Under the pieces are notes generated by a model. That model saw only the letters and a list, made by a program, of their open reading frames with translations. It did not search any database and was not told the DNA's origin. Position numbers and translations under genes: made by a program. Below, piece by piece: positions 31,795 through 36,380 of a stretch of 36,380 nt of DNA. Every line of letters begins with the position of its first letter. Positions within the stretch are counted from its first letter, which is position 1. This DNA is from Planctomycetia bacterium (lineage in GTDB: Bacteria > Planctomycetota > Planctomycetia > Pirellulales > Thermoguttaceae): assembly GCA_030535245.1 (NCBI GenBank), contig JAUNBJ010000025.1:1-36380 (forward strand), given 5' to 3'.

Positions 31795-32700
31795 ATGCTT
31801 TTACAAGGTCTTACCTCAGCCACCTATACCCCCATGACACCGGATGGGGAACTGAATTTATCCGTGATTCCCGATTACGTCGAGTACCTGATCGGCAAAA
31901 AACTGAACGCCCTGTATGTCTGCGGCACGACGGGGGAGGGAATCAGCCTGACGACCGACGAACGTAAGAAACTGGTCGATGCGTTTGTCACTGCGGTGAA
32001 TGGTCGGATTCCGGTCGTGGTTCAGGTCGGGGCGAACAGTGTCCCGGAGTGTGTGGCACTGGCCGCGCACGCTCAACGTGCCGGAGCCAACGCCATCAGC
32101 GCCACCGCGCCCAGCTATTACAAGGTCACGACGGAAACCGCCCTGCTCGATTTTATGAAACGGTTGGCGGCGGGAGCGGCGGATCTGCCGTTTTACTACT
32201 ACCACATTCCAAGTTTCACCGGCGCGGCGCTCGACATGGCCCGCTTCCTGAAACTGGCGGAAAGCGAGATTCCCAATCTGGCCGGGCTGAAATACACCGA
32301 TACCAAGGTTTTCGAGTATCAGGAATGCCTGACGATGGAAAACGGGCGGTTCGAGGTGTTGTGGGGCTGCGACGAGATGTTGCTCTCGGCACTGGTCGTC
32401 GGGGCGAAGGGGGGAATCGGGAGCACGTACGCCCTGATTCCATCGGTGTATCAGGGGATTCTGGGAGCGTGGGAGCGTGGCGATCTGCCTACGGCACGCT
32501 ATTTGCAGCTTCAAAGTTGGAAATACGTCCGCTGGTGCAATGCGTCCGGGCCGTTCCATGCGGTGCAGAAGTACCTGCTGTCGCTTTTGGGGTTGGAAAT
32601 GGGGCCGTGCCGCGTACCGCTGGGAAATTTGTCCGACGCGCAGAAAACGAAAATCGCCGGAGAATACAAACGTTATCTGGATTCCTCTCAAGAGGCTTGA
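31795..32700 (+). CDS. nanA: N-acetylneuraminate lyase, DapA/NanA family
   Basis: 301 residues. NanA cleaves N-acetylneuraminate to N-acetylmannosamine and pyruvate through a Schiff base. The carboxylate loop is GTTGEG at 44-49, the catalytic tyrosine is Y136 in FYYYHIPSFTG, and the Schiff-base lysine is K166 in GLKYTD. The YYYHIP and GLKYTDT wording is closer to the animal-type lyase (NPL) subgroup than to E. coli NanA or to DapA. AAGGAA at 31781-31786 fixes the start. It shares a promoter with the sialidase-like gene. DapA cannot be excluded by eye, but the tyrosine context and the neighbours favour sialic acid. Confidence 0.85.
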   Translation: MLLQGLTSATYTPMTPDGELNLSVIPDYVEYLIGKKLNALYVCGTTGEGISLTTDERKKLVDAFVTAVNGRIPVVVQVGANSVPECVALAAHAQRAGANAISATAPSYYKVTTETALLDFMKRLAAGAADLPFYYYHIPSFTGAALDMARFLKLAESEIPNLAGLKYTDTKVFEYQECLTMENGRFEVLWGCDEMLLSALVVGAKGGIGSTYALIPSVYQGILGAWERGDLPTARYLQLQSWKYVRWCNASGPFHAVQKYLLSLLGLEMGPCRVPLGNLSDAQKTKIAGEYKRYLDSSQEA

Positions 32701-32715
32701 ATCCCGACGCCATTG

Positions 32716-32740
32716 GCAACCGGCGAAAAGCCGTAGTGTT
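32716..32740 (-). repeat. Inverted remnant of module C
   Basis: GCAACCGGCG, then AGCCGTAGTGTT, matches the reverse complement of the first part of the 60-nt module. It begins 16 bases after the nanA stop codon and lies just outside element copy 2. Confidence 0.5.
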
Positions 32741-32767
32741 GCATCCATGTTATAAATAGTACAAAAA

Positions 32768-32997
32768 GAAAATAAACATTAATAATATAGCGAACGTAGT
32801 GAGCGCACTGAAAGTTTTTTGAAGGAGAGTTTGAGAGGAAACAATTTTTCAAAAATGTTTCCTCTCAAAAGGTTGGAAGCGCGGTAGTTCTAACTATTGC
32901 GCTTCCAACCTCTGGGGAGGAACCCTTTTGAAAAAGCGGTTCCTCCCCAGACCCCACCTCCCAAAACTTTTTACTATGTTTACAAAGATTTATTTTC
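32768..32997. repeat. Mosaic intergenic repeat element, copy 2
   Basis: This element fills most of the 343-base gap between nanA and the DUF11 gene. The ends GAAAATAAA (32768-32776) and TTTATTTTC (32989-32997) are inverted copies. It shares its left frame (32760-32824) and right frame (32940-32985) with the copy at 7914-8207, but its core is three hairpins. There is no coding frame of note. Confidence 0.75.
32831..32950. repeat. Three consecutive near-perfect palindromes
   Basis: Hairpin 1 has 12-base perfect arms (32831-32842 with 32857-32868). Hairpin 2 has arms GGTTGGAAGCGC and GCGCTTCCAACC (32871-32882, 32899-32910). Hairpin 3 has 13-base arms (32912-32924 with 32938-32950). The three palindromes, about 38, 42 and 39 bases, have different sequences and almost no spacing between them. 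Confidence 0.85.
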
Positions 32998-33008
32998 GGG
33001 ACGAAACA

Positions 33009-33041
33009 GTAGTGTGCCGCCCGCACCCGGGCCGTAGTGTG
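33009..33041 (-). repeat. Inverted module C edge fragments
   Basis: GTAGTGTGCCGCCCGCACCC (33009-33028) is the complement of the block that precedes module C at 8071-8090 and 36281-36300. A second GCCGTAGTGTG follows at 33031-33041. The DUF11 stop codon begins three bases later. Confidence 0.55.
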
Positions 33042-33043
33042 TT

Positions 33044-35170
33044 TTAATCGGCGTAAACTCGGGTGCTTTCTTCCTTCACAATCGGCGTACGGAACTCGTC
33101 GCTTGAAAGTTTCACCACGACACGCTGGTCGCCGCTTTGTGCACCGCGTGCCACGAAAGTAAACACCTTTTCCGCTTTCGGGGAAAGGATCGGAATCGTT
33201 GCGAACACCAACTCCCCGGACGCATTGCGCGACGCATCCACCGACGTGACTTGAAGTCCGGCGGGAATCTGCGTCACCACCTGCACGTTTTTCGCCTCTT
33301 TGGAACCCTGATTCACGACGTGAATTTTGTAGGTGGTTTCCTCACCCACCTGAACCGGGTCGTTCGTTTCGGAGACCTGGAACATCAGGGCCGCGATCCC
33401 TTCGACGCTCACTTTTTTCTCCCCCTGCACGGCGGAACAAATATCGGCCACCGCCTCGAATTTCATGGCATGTTCCCCCAATTCCTGGGGACGCACCACA
33501 AATTCCGCCTCGGCACTGTCTTTTGCGGGGAGTTCCTCCAGACGCCAGGCGATCCTTCGCGTTTCCGGCAAGTACGTTCCGGCGTTGTTCGCTTTCACAA
33601 ACTCCATCCCTGGCGGCAGAGCCACTTTCAGCTCCACGTTTTTCGCCGCTGCCGTGCCACTGTTGCCAAGTTGGATTTTATACGTCCCTTCCTTTTCCAG
33701 AAAACGCCGGGCCGGGCCCTCCAGCTGGACGTGAATCACCGGAGCCGTCACGGTCATCTGGAAATTGCTCCCCACCCGCAGGTTCGGTTCCGCAACCGCC
33801 TCGACCACGTTGGTCAATTGCCCCGGACGAACCGCCGTCAATGGCAGTTTGGTCGTTTTCGTCTCACCCGGACGCAGGTCGCCCACTTTGTAGAGCAACT
33901 CGGCCCCCCCCTCAAACTGCAATTCCGCCGGAACCTTTTCGCTCAGTACCACGTTCCGCGTGATTCCCGAACCGGGATTGGAGACCACAATCGTCAGCTC
34001 CGTTGCATTCCCCAGAAGCACTTCCGACTCGCCGAGCGTTTCCACCGTCAGCATGGGCCGCGTGGCGACCGATTTGGCCGACGCTTCCGAACGGGTCGTC
34101 ACACTGGCGACGCTCCCAATCGCCCCTTCTTCCGTCGGGATCAGTTCCATCTTCACCGTGGCCATCGTCCCGGCCGGCATGGTGCCAACGTTCCACGTCA
34201 GCATGCCGTTTTCCGAACGCGTCGCCTGCGGGTTGGTTCCTGCCAGCTTCGCCCCCTTCGGAACGCAGTCATGAATCTGCACCCCCACCGCGTCGCGGGT
34301 TCCCTCATTGCGAACGTTGATCGTCCAGGTCGATGGACTTCCCACCTGGATTTCCGCCGGCGCAATCTTCTCGATTGCCAACTGCACCGCCTGAACGCCT
34401 TCCAGATGTGGGTCGCCCGGCTTACCGGTTCCAACCGTTCCCTCGGTCTCTGCTGCGGGGAGTTCTGAAACGGAAAATTCCGCCACGGGAAGTTCCGAAG
34501 CCGGTTCCTCCATCGCAGGCAGGGAAGCCGGTTCCTTTTCCACCACCGGAAGCGCGTCCGGAACCGCAGGCGTTTCCACCGTTTCCACGGCAGGAATTTC
34601 GTCGAGGTTCGTCGTCATGGGGGGAAGTTCCGGCGCTTCCAGCATCGTTTCGGGAGTGGGAGCTTCCGGAATCTGGAGTGCCGACGGTGTTTCCACCGTA
34701 GTTTCCACCACCGCTTCCTCCGTCCGTGGAATTTCCATCGTCTCCGCAACCGGCGTTTCCACCACGGGAGCTTCCGCAACGGGCGTTTCCGGCAACGCGA
34801 CGTTTTCCGCATCCAACGACAGGGGTAGCTCTGCCGGCATCGCCGCTCCTGCAAACGGATCGGCACTGGCAGGCTCGGTGTTCGCGACCGGAACAACGTT
34901 CCTATCCACCATCGGCACGGCAGGAGACGCTTTTTCCTCCGCTTCCGACGCTCCAAACAGCAACGACGGATTCTGGGCCGTCAGTACCGGAAAACTTTTT
35001 TTCGTTTTGGGAGGAATTTTGTCAATCGATTCCCGAAGCGTTTCCGGAATCGGCTGCCCCATTTGCCGTGCCAAACTTTGCAACACACGACCGTTTCGCG
35101 GAGTTTCCTCCGCCGCTACCAAAACGGAAAAGACCCAAAAAATCGCCAGAATCGTGGAAAAAATACGCAT
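33044..35170 (-). CDS. Secreted DUF11-repeat protein with a Pro/Glu/Val-rich region
   Basis: 708 residues with a signal peptide (MRIFSTILAIFWVFSVLVAA). Residues about 60-235 are low-complexity and Pro/Glu/Val/Thr-rich with repeated short units such as ETPVAE, AVETVETPAV and ASELPVAE. After that come four or more beta-sandwich DUF11 units, each with a line like VRNEGTRDAVGVQIHDCVP, VSNPGSGITRNVVLSEKVP, LGNSGTAAAKNVELKVALP or VVNQGSKEAKNVQVVTQIP. DUF11 proteins are usually surface-exposed and structural or adhesive. The start at 35170 follows AAGGTG; the ATG at 35227 adds a non-signal leader and is rejected. It lies downstream of the DUF1559 gene on the same strand. Confidence 0.85.
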   Translation of the reverse strand: MRIFSTILAIFWVFSVLVAAEETPRNGRVLQSLARQMGQPIPETLRESIDKIPPKTKKSFPVLTAQNPSLLFGASEAEEKASPAVPMVDRNVVPVANTEPASADPFAGAAMPAELPLSLDAENVALPETPVAEAPVVETPVAETMEIPRTEEAVVETTVETPSALQIPEAPTPETMLEAPELPPMTTNLDEIPAVETVETPAVPDALPVVEKEPASLPAMEEPASELPVAEFSVSELPAAETEGTVGTGKPGDPHLEGVQAVQLAIEKIAPAEIQVGSPSTWTINVRNEGTRDAVGVQIHDCVPKGAKLAGTNPQATRSENGMLTWNVGTMPAGTMATVKMELIPTEEGAIGSVASVTTRSEASAKSVATRPMLTVETLGESEVLLGNATELTIVVSNPGSGITRNVVLSEKVPAELQFEGGAELLYKVGDLRPGETKTTKLPLTAVRPGQLTNVVEAVAEPNLRVGSNFQMTVTAPVIHVQLEGPARRFLEKEGTYKIQLGNSGTAAAKNVELKVALPPGMEFVKANNAGTYLPETRRIAWRLEELPAKDSAEAEFVVRPQELGEHAMKFEAVADICSAVQGEKKVSVEGIAALMFQVSETNDPVQVGEETTYKIHVVNQGSKEAKNVQVVTQIPAGLQVTSVDASRNASGELVFATIPILSPKAEKVFTFVARGAQSGDQRVVVKLSSDEFRTPIVKEESTRVYAD

Positions 35171-35277
35171 GACATACACCTTGCTACAAGGGATTGTTGA
35201 AATACAGGTTGGGTGCAAAAACACCAATGCTTTCTATAGCGTATTTTTCAGAATTTGAAAAGAGCAAAATATTGCGA

Positions 35278-35298
35278 GGGTCGCAACACCTGCAACCC
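35278..35298 (-). terminator. Hairpin after the DUF1559 gene
   Basis: On the minus strand GGGTTGCA and TGCGACCC form an eight-pair stem (one U-G pair) with a five-base loop, about 25 bases after the DUF1559 stop. The following bases are AT-rich but not a clean T-run. Confidence 0.4.
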
Positions 35299-35322
35299 CC
35301 GCTTAAAACCATCTTCCTGCGA

Positions 35323-36297
35323 CTATTCCTGCGGCACCTGCACCGGATTATTGTCCGCCCGACATCCCAAATACAGATACGTCGTGGCGTTGATCAAATA
35401 ACTCAGACGCTGCACCGAACCGTCACACATCAACATGCCAAAATTGCCTACATGGGTACTGCCAAAAATACTCCCCGAATTGTACTGAGGCCGATCCTGC
35501 TGCGGAAGTATCGTCGTATAACGCACCGTGTCGTCGTCCACCCCCTGCCACTGGGTCAAATCGTCGCCCGACGCAGTGCAGGTTTCATAGCGGTCGCCAT
35601 CCACATATTTCTCACCAATCAGGAACGTGTTCCCCAAACCATCCCGAATTTCTTCCGGACAAATGGCACTCTTGCCCCCAATCACACACTGCGTCGTCAT
35701 GTGGTTGATAACCGCCGCCTTGCCCGCCGCAATCGTGCCACTTTGACTGTTAGAAGCACCCCCCCCCGCACCGTTGGCTCCATTCCCCGCATAATCCAGC
35801 TTGCCACAACCACCAGAAGATTTCAACCCCGACCCCATGTTCGCTATCGGCTCAACCCCCGTATACGGATAACACTTCACCAAACGACGACTCGGACAAA
35901 CAAACATCCCCACCGGAACCTGCGCTCGCTTGATCGCCTGCTCTTTCTGATAATCGTTTGTTTCCTCCACCCCGTCGGCACCCAACTCCCAAAGATCATG
36001 CTGCTCCATGTACGGCAAAAGCGAATACGCAAACCCCCCAGGCTGGTCAATCCCAAACCCCTGATCCGGATCGCCAACCCACCAACAGCCAAAACCCCCC
36101 GACGGAAAATATCCGTGCGCCGTCACATGCTGCTGGGCCGCTATACCCTGCTGATGCAAATTGTTGTTGCATACCGCCTGACGCCCCGCCTCCCGCGCAT
36201 TCTGAACCGCAGGAAGCAAAAGCCCCATCAATATCCCAATAATCGCTATCACCACCAATAACTCCACCAACGTAAAGGCCGGGTGCGGCCGGCACAC
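35323..36297 (-). CDS. DUF1559 prepilin-like secreted protein
   Basis: 324 residues. DUF1559 proteins are abundant in planctomycetes and begin with a type IV pilin-like segment. Here [18 protein letters not shown] is the cleavage site and hydrophobic helix, with Ala before Phe at the expected prepilin peptidase site. [21 protein letters not shown] follows in two typical parts ([17 protein letters not shown]). The C-terminal DUF1559 block is [19 protein letters not shown]. It is probably assembled or retained at the envelope; the function is unknown. The apparent start is GTG at 36297, inside a repeat of the module C family, with no clear ribosome site. The first few residues (MCRPHP) are therefore encoded by repeat sequence. 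Confidence 0.85.
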   Translation of the reverse strand: MCRPHPAFTLVELLVVIAIIGILMGLLLPAVQNAREAGRQAVCNNNLHQQGIAAQQHVTAHGYFPSGGFGCWWVGDPDQGFGIDQPGGFAYSLLPYMEQHDLWELGADGVEETNDYQKEQAIKRAQVPVGMFVCPSRRLVKCYPYTGVEPIANMGSGLKSSGGCGKLDYAGNGANGAGGGASNSQSGTIAAGKAAVINHMTTQCVIGGKSAICPEEIRDGLGNTFLIGEKYVDGDRYETCTASGDDLTQWQGVDDDTVRYTTILPQQDRPQYNSGSIFGSTHVGNFGMLMCDGSVQRLSYLINATTYLYLGCRADNNPVQVPQE

Positions 36298-36357
36298 TAC
36301 GGCTGCCGCCGGTTGCCTGTGGCGTCGGGAGGCAGGCGCTATGCTTCTGGCCTCCCT
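36278..36357 (+). repeat. Module C, third full copy with its leading block
   Basis: GGCCGGGTGCGGCCGGCACA, then the 60-nt module at 36298-36357, matches 8089-8148 apart from a changed internal segment (36317-36326) and a two-base difference in the loop. The GGGAGGC/GCCTCCC stem is intact. The first 20 bases overlap the coding start of the DUF1559 gene. Confidence 0.8.
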
Positions 36358-36380
36358 TACATAAAGAACGGCCTCCGGCC

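Noticed and set aside
31795..32700. 4-hydroxy-tetrahydrodipicolinate synthase (DapA)
   Set aside because: Same fold, but the YYYHIP and GLKYTD context and the sialic acid neighbours favour NanA.
32768..32997. Insertion sequence with transposase
   Set aside because: The interval is about 230 bases with no coding frame and no clear target-site duplication; at most a non-autonomous element.

Overview
The window looks like part of a planctomycete chromosome. The main signs are a DUF1559 prepilin-like gene, a secreted DUF11 repeat protein, SpoVG carrying a zinc ribbon, a Kelch-sodium symporter fusion, and secreted glycosidases scattered among core genes. A gut or other glycan-rich habitat is an inference from the sialic acid and glycosidase genes. 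No rRNA, tRNA, CRISPR array, transposase or phage gene was seen.

Layout: 199-6786 (+) is a tight run of phenylacetate-CoA ligase, family 4 uracil-DNA glycosylase, ThyX, ArgS, a stand-alone LigD-type phosphoesterase and a CrtI-like oxidoreductase. It runs tail to tail into a glycerate kinase (-). A repeat element (7914-8207) separates this from a Rho_N/DUF4912 protein (-), which is divergent from ispE-spoVG (+). A secreted glycosidase-like gene (11224-13002, +) converges on the phoH-pgpH-ybeY-corC operon (-, 18510 to 13133). A ThiF/MoeB-like gene (+) then converges on an apparent GH9-FNT-GH13 operon (-, 26364 to 19412). An isocitrate/isopropylmalate-type dehydrogenase (+) ends at a strong bidirectional terminator.

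27792-32700 is a sialic acid cluster. A Kelch mutarotase-like domain fused to a sodium:solute symporter (-) is divergent from a sialidase-like gene and an N-acetylneuraminate lyase (+). The predicted route is release of sialic acid, anomer conversion at the membrane, Na+-driven uptake and aldol cleavage. NanE, NanK and NagA/B homologues are not in the window. The right end holds the DUF11 protein and the DUF1559 protein, both on the minus strand.

The least explained content is between genes. A family of mosaic, hairpin-rich repeats occurs at 7914-8207, 13073-13109, 22997-23045, 32716-33041, 36278-36357 and as a fragment at 56-73. Two copies share an outer frame with imperfect terminal inverted repeats but carry different cores: a 60-nt hairpin module in tandem in one, and three consecutive near-perfect palindromes in the other. 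A third full copy of the 60-nt module runs into the 5' end of the DUF1559 gene and supplies its apparent GTG start. These look like non-autonomous, MITE-like elements. All alignments were made by eye, with no database search.
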